The notes beneath the pieces are model-generated. The model did no database searches, had not been told where the DNA came from, and worked only from the letters and a program-made list of their open reading frames with translations. A stretch of DNA of 64,000 bases from Pseudeuparius sepicola (taxonomy: Eukaryota > Arthropoda > Insecta > Coleoptera > Anthribidae). Location of the stretch: positions 124,071,735 to 124,135,734 of the forward strand of contig OY987298.1 of assembly GCA_963920635.1 (NCBI GenBank), given 5' to 3'. Of this stretch, positions 23,401-29,839 are shown piece after piece (position 1 is the first letter of the stretch; each line of letters starts with the position of its first letter). The translations under genes and the position numbers were made by a program.

Positions 23401-24772
23401 ATAAGGCGCGTCTGAAAAAAGAAGGGGCATTCGCTCCATATTGTGGCAGTCGACAGTGATGGGCGCTGCCGTATGAAAAAAAGGGGACATTCGCCATATA
23501 CCCTATTGTGGCATTCGGTAGCGACGGGAGCGGCCGTAGGAAAAAAGAATATCGAAATACAGGAATTATTTAAATAATGCACTTCCCCGAAATTTTAAAA
23601 GATGCCTTTTGTTTATATACGCCATTCGGCACGTGCCCACATTCGGCGCGTGCCAAATGTCGGGCGAAAAGGCATACACAAATGTAAACAAGGCACAAAT
23701 CTTTTAAAATTTCAGGAAAGTCCATTACGCTTACGCTTCTTATGCAATGTTCACGTGACTCAACTCGCCAATGAGAGCACAAGACGTATACCGACTTTTA
23801 TATAAAACCTGTTGTATGCAAGTTAGGTAATGTGGCCCTTTGAAAGAACATCAAAAATAATGCTATATAAGCTATAAAAATATGCTCACTCTGAGGGTGT
23901 GACGTCAGCCTGTCCACAAAAGTTCTGCTGTCCACAGTTCCACAATGACAGTCTTCTACCGTCCGATGGATTATGAATCGGCTTGTTTACTAAGTCGATT
24001 GGATGATGTCCGAGATTATTCAGACCTATCTTGTCTCATTTTATATTGTGTGTGCCCTACTTTTTCCGCGATGGGTGCTGCGGAATGAAAAATGAAGTGG
24101 TTATTTTATTATTTATAATGATGTAACCCACCCGACATTCGGCGCCGCGCCGAATGTCGGGGGGTAGCCAAAATTTCAAGAAAATCGGGGGTGGGTTACA
24201 ACGCCGAACATCGCATCGCGGGCGAAAATACGGGGTACCTACTTAGCCAAAATTTCAAGAAAATCGGGGGTGGGTTACACCATTGGAAATTATTACCACT
24301 TTTTTTTTTCATATGGCAGCGTCTATCCCCCAAAAAGGAGCAGTGCATACGCTCCTTATTGCAAAGATGCTTGAGAAAAATGCACTTCCGACGTATCTAA
24401 ATATTAGTTTACTTCGGCTTCGGACGTGTACGGAGTTAAATGCACGTCCAAAGAAATCACGTGACTCAGCCCGCCAATGAGAGCGTAAGACGTATACTGA
24501 CGTTTGTATCCGTCGGACGTATAAATAGCCAGTTCCATAAAAATATGCTCACTCTGAGGGTGTGACGTCAGCCTGTCCACAAAAGTTCCCACAGTAGTGT
24601 AGTTATAGAGCTCCGCTCTAGATTATTGATTAATTCAACAAATACAAATACTTACATGTTTCAATATATTTTTAAATATTCCGTCCCAAAGTACAGCTAC
24701 AACTATTCCCAAGATGACACATATTAGTGACAAGGATAATGTTGCCCATTTTTTACACTTCTTGGAAGTCAT
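8477..24772 (-). CDS. Class B scavenger receptor (CD36/LIMP-2/emp family), complete, 7 coding exons
   Basis: A two-pass membrane glycoprotein of the CD36 family, whose large loop on the lumenal or outer side binds lipids, lipoproteins or partner proteins. The exons, with matching phases and GT-AG borders, are 24772-24656, 15898-15587, 15108-14902, 14839-14628, 9259-9089, 9020-8823 and 8723-8477. Joined, they encode 487 residues, the usual family length. Family landmarks in order: an N-terminal helix after MTSKKCKKW; GFHMWKETPIPMYLEFYLFN; ECGPYTFLE; KTAREFLFDGYDD; FGWFVG joined to RNGSADYDG; FSPDLC; FGAPAYISYPHFYLADPSYV; a second helix at about residues 437-466; and the tail EEETQLLGQQSL. Several N-x-S/T sites and conserved cysteines lie in the loop. 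The E-x-x-x-L-L tail is an acidic dileucine signal like that of LIMP-2, so a lysosomal role is inferred. An AG just before GGCCATG (24777-24778) suggests an untranslated upstream exon. Introns 1 (8.8 kb) and 4 (5.4 kb) are packed with transposons. Confidence 0.95.
9878..10777. repeat. Foldback MITE family C, copy 1
   Basis: A 900-bp palindromic element in intron 4 of the scavenger receptor gene. It starts TACAGAGTGGTCATTTAAG and ends CTTAAATGGCCACACTGTA. The arms run inward through GCACAACCAAAATACAGAC and the TTGATGCATGTTCAATAATC block and meet around 10330. The terminal TA and the CAGTGTGG-type ends fit Tc1/mariner-type MITEs. A second copy lies at 12035-12952. Confidence 0.85.
10851..12023. 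repeat. Foldback MITE family D
   Basis: A 1173-bp palindrome with ends TACACTGTCCTCCAAAAAGT and CTTTTTGGAGAACACTGTA. The arms include GGGTCATTTTTCATC and ACGTGGTCATGTGAC (reverse complemented in the right arm). Near the centre (about 11241-11365) is a tight inverted repeat running from AGTAGGCCATGGAGAG through TTTGACAG and back. A partial relative lies at about 56745-57035. Open frames at 11021-11209 plus and 11615-11833 minus are the two arms of the same repeat, not genes. Confidence 0.85.
12035..12952. repeat. Foldback MITE family C, copy 2
   Basis: A 918-bp palindrome with ends TACAGTGTGGTCATTTAAG and CACTTAAATGACCAAACTGTA, closely matching copy 1 at 9878-10777 along its length. Together, copy 1, family D and copy 2 form a C-D-C row in the same intron. 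Confidence 0.85.
12953..13454. other. Intronic stretch without recognised feature
   Basis: AT-rich intron sequence of the scavenger receptor gene. I see no exon, RNA gene or repeat with a partner in this window. Confidence 0.4.
13455..14358 (+). mobile_element. Non-autonomous hAT transposon with perfect 8-bp target duplication
   Basis: The element occupies 13463-14350 (888 bp), flanked by TTTATAAC on both sides (13455-13462 and 14351-14358). The inverted ends read TAAGGGGCGGAATATATGCA and TGCATATATTCCGCCCTTTA, with GCATAT-rich subterminal repeats as in many hAT elements. Inside is a remnant of the transposase carboxyl end (13690-14119). Most of the transposase is missing, so movement would need a partner enzyme. 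The intact target duplication argues for a fairly recent insertion. Confidence 0.92.
13690..14119 (+). pseudogene. hAT transposase C-terminal remnant
   Basis: The frame ending at 14119 contains YYPITSADVERSFSIYKHIF followed by DRRQRFLLENFEKYLIIN. This is the hAT C-terminal dimerisation region (signature TSADVERSFS). Upstream, in another frame, are residues such as CRKVPGDVGIKVRKKLEALL and LKNEGSKSLMTVKSIFDG, which fit the region just before it in this transposase group. A stop and at least one frame change separate the pieces. The catalytic core is absent. Confidence 0.8.
16106..16348 (-). pseudogene. Mariner-type transposase C-terminal half, decayed
   Basis: A single minus-strand frame reads FQQDGS, then HTAGESMIM, DIFENPLVSLN, FAPRS, DITPSDFFLWPYLN and a final stop at 16106-16108. 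FQQDG carries the second catalytic aspartate of the DDE/D triad of mariner-like transposases, and TPSDFFLW the third. Three internal stops (after GS, IM and PRS) make it non-functional. It lies in intron 1 of the scavenger receptor gene. No matching terminal repeats were identified. Confidence 0.82.
16640..17270. other. MITE fragment and unassigned intron sequence
   Basis: About 16640-16765 ends in CACCCTGTATATTATA, a mariner-MITE-like terminus, and resembles 1780-1870. The rest shows nothing I can name. The frames at 16771-16995 plus and 16879-17094 minus overlap each other and match no family I know. Confidence 0.35.
17344..17430 (-). ncRNA. Hammerhead ribozyme, type I fold
   Basis: Read on the minus strand: CTGATGA (17403-17397); stem II GGGC, loop CAACAA, GCCC (17396-17383); GAA (17382-17380); stem III ACAG, loop GTGC, CTGT (17379-17368); then C at 17367 as the cleavage-site base (a GUC triplet). 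Stem I is closed by TCTTTCGGTG with CACCGAAAGA (17344-17353 and 17421-17430) and GTGCA with TGCAC (17414-17418 and 17356-17360), plus weaker pairs near the core. All the conserved hammerhead core positions (CUGAUGA, GAA, A-U before H17) are present. Such ribozymes occur in Penelope-like elements, retrozymes and satellites. Imperfect inverted repeats (about 17278-17300 and 17505-17526) flank it. Confidence 0.8.
17538..19506. mobile_element. TIR element carrying a Pif1/Helitron helicase fragment
   Basis: The ends read TACAGGGTGATTCAGTCAT and ATGACTGAATCACCATGTA; the terminal similarity extends about 35 bases (TGTAAAAAATTT-type). The 1.97-kb interior contains a helicase remnant at 18610-19045 and, around 18230-18410, a smaller inverted repeat (AATAGTTATTCAAC and GTTGAATAGCTATT). 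The terminal bases are mariner-like; the cargo is not. Confidence 0.6.
18610..19045 (-). pseudogene. Pif1-like DNA helicase fragment (Helitron-type), frameshifted
   Basis: The frame ending at 18642 reads GGAGVEKSRLINVIYQSVLR, then LLTAPMGKASFNINGVTLHS and LIDLKVIVINE. This corresponds to the Walker A region (normally GGAGVGKS, here G to E), motif Ia and the start of motif II of Pif1/RRM3-type helicases found in Helitrons. After INE, homology continues in another frame as ISMVGAKRFSYVNSRLQQIF and SKDYFAGVSVI, so a one-base change broke the frame at about 18727. With the Walker A glycine lost and a frameshift, it is dead. The antisense frame at 18748-18969 is a shadow. Confidence 0.82.
19507..19850. 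other. Intronic stretch without recognised feature
   Basis: AT-rich sequence between the TIR element and the Gypsy remnant. I see no exon or repeat partner. Confidence 0.4.
19880..20244 (+). mobile_element. Candidate 5' LTR of a Ty3/Gypsy element
   Basis: The sequence ahead of the gag remnant has a TATA-like GATATAAAGAAGGGG near 20012 and ends CGTCACA at about 20244. It is followed by TTGGTGTCAGGTGTGGGG, which has the look of a tRNA primer-binding site. The left edge is not defined and no 3' LTR was found, so the limits are approximate. Confidence 0.45.
20386..20730. mobile_element. TTAA-flanked palindromic MITE, copy 1
   Basis: The element 20390-20726 (337 bp) is flanked by TTAA on both sides. 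The inverted ends read GGGGGGCTTGCCAACAGAGA and TCTCTGTCGGCAACCCCCC, and the arms pair almost to the centre (AATCTAATAACATTTTACC and partner). The TTAA target duplication fits piggyBac-type movement, but no transposase is present. It sits in the leader between the Gypsy primer site and gag, so it inserted after that element did. The second copy is at 41237-41580. Confidence 0.85.
20969..21750 (+). pseudogene. Ty3/Gypsy gag remnant
   Basis: Starting near the ATG at 20969, the frames read DEFKREVTSNLLMAIETVP, FLSIIEETALLAG, VAIVRFKLRGSSKQLIEA, and DWLNLKTTLQKQFKQSHI and continue to about 21489. A second frame then carries ALHYAEREELIKIMV, YLGDIGYLARHCLKL and KCYYCQK. This is the capsid part and the start of the nucleocapsid zinc knuckles of an insect Gypsy gag. 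The first knuckle has lost its first cysteines (YLGDIGYLARHC). Two early stops, a frameshift near 21485 and the loss of everything after about 21750 make it a dead fragment. No pol is seen. Confidence 0.8.
21890..22125 (-). repeat. Half of a mariner-type MITE (family E)
   Basis: Ends ATCAAATTGGGACACACTGTA and matches one arm of the palindromic element at 38596-39338 (shared ACCATTTGTTTTCCT, CTTCATATATTTC, and the CTCTCC...TTGG block). The opposite arm is missing or too diverged to see. Confidence 0.65.
22217..22950. repeat. Foldback element with a GC-rich insertion in its loop
   Basis: The left arm 22217-22335 (ACATGATTTCAACTCTCATA through GAGCCCGATCATTGTT) pairs with the right arm 22834-22950 (AACAATAATCGGGCTT through GAGTTGAAATCATG). 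In the loop sits a strongly GC-rich block (22372-22560), unlike everything around it. Confidence 0.7.
22372..22562 (+). mobile_element. GC-rich fragment, possibly the 3' end of a non-LTR retrotransposon
   Basis: The plus frame reads LSAEDVYGVGVGELRAFIKR then AGLLAPV and a stop, followed by about 100 GC-rich bases and AGATAGATAGATAAATAG. A short ORF end plus 3' tail with a simple GATA-type terminus is what 5'-truncated I/R1-like LINE insertions look like. I cannot assign the family. Confidence 0.35.
23331..23340. promoter_or_regulatory. GTCACGTGAC palindrome (E-box, matches the CLEAR consensus)
   Basis: A perfect 10-base palindrome in the arm of foldback family F. GTCACGTGAC is the published consensus bound by TFEB/MITF-type factors at lysosomal genes. 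Related TCACGTGAC boxes lie at 23751-23759 and 24457-24465. Regulation of the host gene is a guess; the motif itself is plain. Confidence 0.5.
23876..23925 (+). repeat. 50-bp direct repeat, copy 1
   Basis: Fifty bases from AAAAATATGCTCACTCTGAG to CCACAAAAGTTC recur without change at 24539-24588. The second copy directly abuts the right end of foldback family F. The motif contains TGACGTCA-like GTGACGTCAGCC. Confidence 0.9.
24539..24588 (+). repeat. 50-bp direct repeat, copy 2
   Basis: Identical partner of 23876-23925, 663 bases downstream. It may reflect a local duplication or strand-switching during foldback insertion. Confidence 0.9.
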
Positions 24773-24779
24773 GGCCCTA

Positions 24780-25734
24780 AAAATATCCGGTAACTCAGAT
24801 TAACAACACATATTAAGAGGTGAATTAATATTGAGTTCTATCAATTATAAAAAATATTAAAAAATTGCAAAGTGGAAAATACCGATTTAACCTCTGATTT
24901 AGAACAATTATTGAGTAATAACTAATAACTATCTAGTGAAAAACGTAAAACAATCAGGTCGCTAAGTCCACTCGCTACCAACACTAATATCACATTATAC
25001 CTATTCACAAATAGCGTTGAACAGAAATTAAAGCAGCTTTAAACAAATAAAATACACTGTATTTATTATGTTATGCATGTGTAAAAATAGAATATACCTA
25101 CGCAATAGTATTATTACCCAAATCAGTTTCAATAGTGGACTTTAACACCAATTTATGACAAATCAATTGAAAGAGGAAATAGAAGTTGTCTTTGTTGAAT
25201 CATTGTTGTTATCATTTTAAGCATGCCTTCATTTCATACATAATAGAATATTCAAAAATATAAAAATATCATTAAACAAAATACAATACTATGGTACCTA
25301 CATGGTACCCCCATACTACCTCAATGATGGTACCTATATATTTTAGGTTATACCTACTTTTTTTCCTGATAAGCACATTTATATTTTACATTTGGGTTAT
25401 AATAATAAGTTTATTATAAATATATTAATCATAGATTAGAACAAATTACTCAGCCCTATAATTACTTATCTCAGAAAACAAGCAAAATATGAAAAAATTA
25501 TTAATAAAAATTTATTAGGTACAACCTGAATAACAACCAAGGTTATTCTAAATTTAAATTCTAAGCTATAATACAACCAACACCCTTATTGATAAATCAC
25601 CTGTTTGTTATGATACCTCATTCCTAAAATACCATTTGATCTAATATTTTTACAGGATGAAAAAATTATAACAATATATATTTTTATATCCAGAGAAGCA
25701 GAAAACACAAAACAAACAAAATCTAATAAATTAA
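24780..25734. other. Gene-free stretch upstream of the scavenger receptor start
   Basis: AT-rich. An untranslated first exon of the scavenger receptor gene should lie somewhere upstream of 24778, but I could not place it. Confidence 0.4.
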
Positions 25735-26095
25735 CCATTAACCCATTGCAGAGCATAAAAATAACCAGCAAGTAATCATCCGCAAATTCAATGACCTTGA
25801 GCCATATTGATGGAATAGAAGTCAGAGGTGTAGTCGGGAAAAATCAATTCAGAAATACAGAGTAGTATTAGTAAAGTATATAGTGTGTGGTAAGCACACG
25901 CAGCTTTTACTTCTTCCTGGGATTCTCTATTTAAAGATACTAGCAAAAAGCACAATTTACATAAAAGCAAACTCCACGGCACTCTAATATCTCTCATACA
26001 GCAAAAAAAGAACTGCCCAATCGCCCCGACACTGCGTCAATTTGACAGAATCTATTCCCACATGGTGGCTGCGCGAACAGGTGCGCAGAATTTTC
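25735..26095 (-). repeat. Dispersed repeat G, copy 1 (partner at 57612-57975)
   Basis: Read on the minus strand, this 360-bp block is about 85% identical to 57612-57975. Both copies contain GGCGGGAAAATTCTGCGCAC, GCAGTGTCGGGGCGATTGGG, AATCCCAGGAAG and ATGGCTCAAGGTCATTGAAT. It contains no long frame. The only minus-strand frame (25788-25997) is not conserved in the other copy. Confidence 0.8.
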
Positions 26096-26326
26096 CCGCC
26101 AGTTGGAGACATCTGCCCAGAGCATATTTAACCTCCAAAATTTACACTGGCAAATGATGACAGTGATTACATTAACGTTAAAGAGGTAGCTTTTTGTAGT
26201 TGTTTACGTTTACTTGCCTGGCGATTTCCCGGTTTTAAAGGACCTTTCTTCTTTATTTTTAATAAAAATAATATTGAAGTAAAGTAATAATAATAAAGTA
26301 AAATTATTTAAAATTATACAGGGAGG

Positions 26327-27449
26327 GGAGGACCCAGATGGACTATACGATAGGTGTAAAAGACAAACAAATTTCGAGTTGAAACTTGAGCTTTGGGGGA
26401 TCAGCCTTGCTTGATTAGAAACTAATTTGCACCATATTTATATTTTAAAAATCAAACAGGCCTTGACAGGGGCAATTTATTCATTTTCAGTTCAGGTATA
26501 TACCACTACCTTTTCCTCAAGAGATATCGAAAAATTATAATTAAAAAAGTTGTTCAGAATGCAATTCCAAATCACCGTACCAAATTATAAAACAATCGGC
26601 ACATTTTGATTTTTTTTTCACTTTTTGCGGTTTTAGCGCAAATCAAATACATTTATCGAAAAATTTTATCAGAAAAAAATTTTCAGAATGCAAATTTAAG
26701 ACCCTGTACTAAATTTCAAAACGATCGGCAAACTTTGATTTTTTCCAAAAATAAAGTTGAAATTTAAAAAAGTCAAAGTCTGCCGATTGTTTCAAAATTT
26801 GGTAAGGGGACTTGGATTTACATTCTGAATAACGAAAAGTGAGTTTTTCGTAAATTAATCGAAAATTACTGCATTTAGGTATAGGAAATCTTACACAAAA
26901 TTGTCATCATTTTTAGTGGTGAATGAGATACCATTAAAAAAATGGAGGTTTCCATTTGAAAATTTCGAGATTTAAGCACATTCTGAATGTATTTTTTATT
27001 CACATTTTGTGAACACCCTGTATAAGAACGGATTTATTTCTCAGCAGAGATCACTAGGTCAGGGCTTCTGTTACACGATGCCAAAAATTCGTTTTGAAAT
27101 TTCGCGGTTTCCTCGTATAAATTGCTAATTGACTTTAGGTCTGCACCTGTAATTTTTTTCGGAAAAATGCATATATCTCAAAAACGGTTAGATTTATACA
27201 TAGGACATGTTACATGTTTTTGTTCCAAAATGATATGCCTAGAATCAAAAAATGCAATAATATACAGGGGTTCCATTTGAGATAAGAAAGTTGATATCGA
27301 CTTCCGGTATAACCGGAAGTGCCAGATTCACCAAAATATTTTAGTTGAGCAGCGCCCATCGACATTGTTGAGGTGCCAAATTTTCAGACTTTTCCTACTT
27401 TTAGTTTTCCATATATAGATCGATGCAGTTCGTGGTGGGCCACCCTGTA
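26327..27449. mobile_element. Candidate MITE with internal inverted repeats
   Basis: The ends TACAGGGAGGGG and GGGCCACCCTGTA resemble mariner-MITE termini, though inverted identity is short. Inside, CGGCACATTTTGATTTTTTT, CGGCAAACTTTGATTTTTTC and the reverse AAAGTCTGCCGATTGTTTC form inverted and direct repeats (about 26580-26810). There is no coding sequence. Confidence 0.45.
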
Positions 27450-27786
27450 TTATTATTTTTTATTTTAGGACAATGACATGATTAGAAATGACAGAAAAAA
27501 GTCCCAAAGTTCGTTCAGAAATATATAGCCTGTCATATGTCATTTTGTCAATATTCAGTTACATTTTAAAATGCCATTGTCTCACATTACAGAGTAAAGT
27601 CTTCCATTACATCATTGAGGTTAGTATGGGGGGGGAGAAGCTGTCACGTAACCCGCAACGGGTTCACCTACGTCATAGATTACCCGAACAACGTCAATTT
27701 GTTGACTCGGTGCTAAAAGTGCATTAAAAGTGTCTAAAAGTGCAGTTTCCCTTGTTATTGCGAGCTATTCACCTCTGGAAATAAAT

Positions 27787-29724
27787 ATGTCATGTTCTGT
27801 ACGTTGTTGCAGTAGCAATTCTAACGTGGACAAAAAGGTAATGTAAACAATAGACAGAGCCGTATCAATATAATTTATAATATCCACTTTGGTACTTTAT
27901 GAAAAGAAAAATATTACCTTTATAACTACTCTAGGTATGTATTTGACTGACTGACTGACTGACTAAACCCAGCTTTTGATTTCGTCGTTGTTATTTTTCG
28001 TTTTTTTTACATTTTTTATAATTTTACTGTTTAATCAGACCCTGGCGTGTCAGCCATATTGCTTAGCCACACCCCCTGAACCCGTTTGATATATGCCACA
28101 AAGTAATATTATTACGCCTCCCCCTCCATACGACCTCAATGCATTACATTTTTATTTCTGAACGCACCCGCCCCGGGGTGTTGGATGGAGTGGAAAGACT
28201 GGAAAGTTCAAAAATCATTTTCTGTGGTACATTTTCAAATATTTTTAATAAGCATACATATCACAGATTACCCACCTTATACATATATAAGGGAGATGTC
28301 TGAATCTGTAAGTAAAATCTAGTTGCAAAAGTGGACAAATAACAAAAATGAATGTTTTCTAGTCAAAAGGAAATTACAAAACTGATGATTTACTCATAAA
28401 CTGGTCAAAATATGTGAAGGTATATGATCCTATTCAAGTAGGCTCTATTGATGGAACTGATAAAATTCCCCACGACAAAGCAATCGAACGAGCTCTTTAT
28501 TCTACATATGTGCCAAACCGTTTCGTTAAAGGAAAGCCTGAATGCACTTTATTTGTTAGCCGCCTTAGCCACAACACAACCAAAGATACCATTAAAGAGC
28601 TTTTTTCAAAATACGGGCAAATCAAGAGATTTCGACTTGTCAAAGACATTGTAACTGGAATGCCCAAAGGTTATGCTTTTATAGAATATGAGTCTGAAAG
28701 TGCTGCCGAGGAAGCATACAGATTTGCCAATAAAGCAAATGTTGATGGTAATACTATTTTTGTAGATTTTGAATGTGAAAGGTAAGTTTATATGTAAATA
28801 TTCACCAATTATTTACAAATTGGCTATTTAATGTAAATGTTCACCAATTATTTACAAAGTGGCTATTTATACGTCCGACGTATATAAAAGTCGGTATACG
28901 TCTTGTGCTCTCATTGGCGAGTTGAGTCACGTGACTTCTTTGGATGAACATTTAACTCCATACACGTCCAAAGTAAACGTTGCATAAGGAGCATAAGCAT
29001 AATGGACTTGATTGATAAAATGGCTCGTAAAATGGCGTACCTACGTAAACAAGGCATACATCTTTTAAAATTTCGGGAAAGTGCGTTATTTAGGTATAAT
29101 AATTCTTGTATTTCGATATTCTTTTTTCATACGGCCGGGCCCGTCGCTAACGAATGCCACAATATGTGTCGAATGCTTCCTTCTTTTTTCATACGGCAGC
29201 ATCCATCACTGTCGACTGCCACAATATGGGGCGAATACCCCATTTTTCATACAGCAGCACCCATCGCCAAAAAAAGAAGAGCAGACACGCCTTATTGCAA
29301 CGTATACTTCGGAGGTATATGAAGTTAAATTGGGGTTAAATATACATCTAAATAAGCCACGTGACTCAAGTCACCAAGCACAAGACGTTTACCGACTATT
29401 ATATATGCCAGACGTATAAATAGCCACTGCCACTTATTTACCACCTAGATACAATTTCTTTCAAGGTTATTGAAAGGTTGGAAACCCAGAAGGCTTGGAG
29501 GGGGTTTTGGCGGTAAGAAAGAATCAGGCCAACTTCGGTTTGGTGGCAGAGATAGACCATTTAAGAAACCAATAGAACTTGAAATAAAGGAACAAGAGGA
29601 AAAAAGGAACAGACCAAGGAGAAGGCTTGATGAACGAGATAGAAATCATCATCAAAATAGAGAACGAAGTTCGAGTCATGAAAGGAGGAAAAGGGTGCAT
29701 ATGCCCAAAAAGTCTCATTATTAG
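27787..29724 (+). CDS. SNRNP35: U11/U12 small nuclear ribonucleoprotein 35 kDa protein
   Basis: A component of the U11/U12 di-snRNP, which recognises minor (U12-type) introns in the nucleus. The certain exons are 28363-28781 and 29466-29724 (GT-AG; a codon split AG/G makes Arg). Landmarks: [13 protein letters not shown]; an RRM with RNP2 LFVSRL and RNP1 KGYAFIEY; then [34 protein letters not shown] and a charged Arg/Glu-rich tail ending at TAG 29722-29724. This order is diagnostic of U11/U12-35K. Exon 28363 opens without an ATG in frame (a TAG precedes it at 28360-28362, inside the acceptor), so the start must lie upstream. The best candidate is exon 27787-27837 (ATG, 17 codons, donor GTAATG, phase 0), giving 242 residues in all against 246 in human. 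That exon reads [17 protein letters not shown], which also resembles a THAP-domain start, so the join is an inference. The second intron holds a foldback MITE. Confidence 0.9.
27946..27966. repeat. Simple (GACT)n repeat
   Basis: Five tandem GACT units between the candidate first exon and the main exon of SNRNP35. Confidence 0.9.
28858..29428. repeat. Foldback MITE family F in an SNRNP35 intron
   Basis: A 571-bp element with ends AGTGGCTATTTATACGTC and GACGTATAAATAGCCACT. The arms contain GTATATAAAAGTCGGTATAC, CTCATTGGCGAG and GTCACGTGAC (28926-28935). It matches the ends of the composite element at 23274-24534. It fills most of the 684-bp intron. Frames within it (29002-29419) are repeat shadows. 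Confidence 0.88.
28926..28935. promoter_or_regulatory. GTCACGTGAC palindrome in foldback family F
   Basis: The same perfect E-box/CLEAR-type palindrome as at 23331-23340. The opposite arm has CCACGTGAC at 29357-29365. Confidence 0.45.
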
Positions 29725-29839
29725 ACTTACTTACATTTCCATTGCAATTGCATATTGTATAAATAAGTATTTAACTTTGTAGAACTAGCAAAAAAGAAAT
29801 CACAATTTAAGGACATTCTCTGTTATTTTTTATATGGTA

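Larger units (their letters stand above)
23274..24534. repeat. Composite foldback family F carrying GTCACGTGAC boxes
   Basis: The left end AGTGGCTATACGTCCGACGT at 23274 and the right end GTCGGACGTATAAATAGCC at 24534 are inverted. An additional internal right-type arm occurs at about 23736-23806 (TTCACGTGACTCAACTCGCC, then GACTTTTATATA). Each arm contains a TATATAA-like stretch, a CTCATTGG block and a CACGTGAC box. A simpler relative is in the SNRNP35 intron (28858-29428). The interior repeats ATTCGGCGCG/CATTCGGC motifs and includes the GC-rich 24120-24290. Confidence 0.75.

Noticed and set aside
29002..29419. Three overlapping plus-strand frames in an SNRNP35 intron
   Set aside because: All lie within the foldback MITE and repeat its internal ATACGGC-type motifs.
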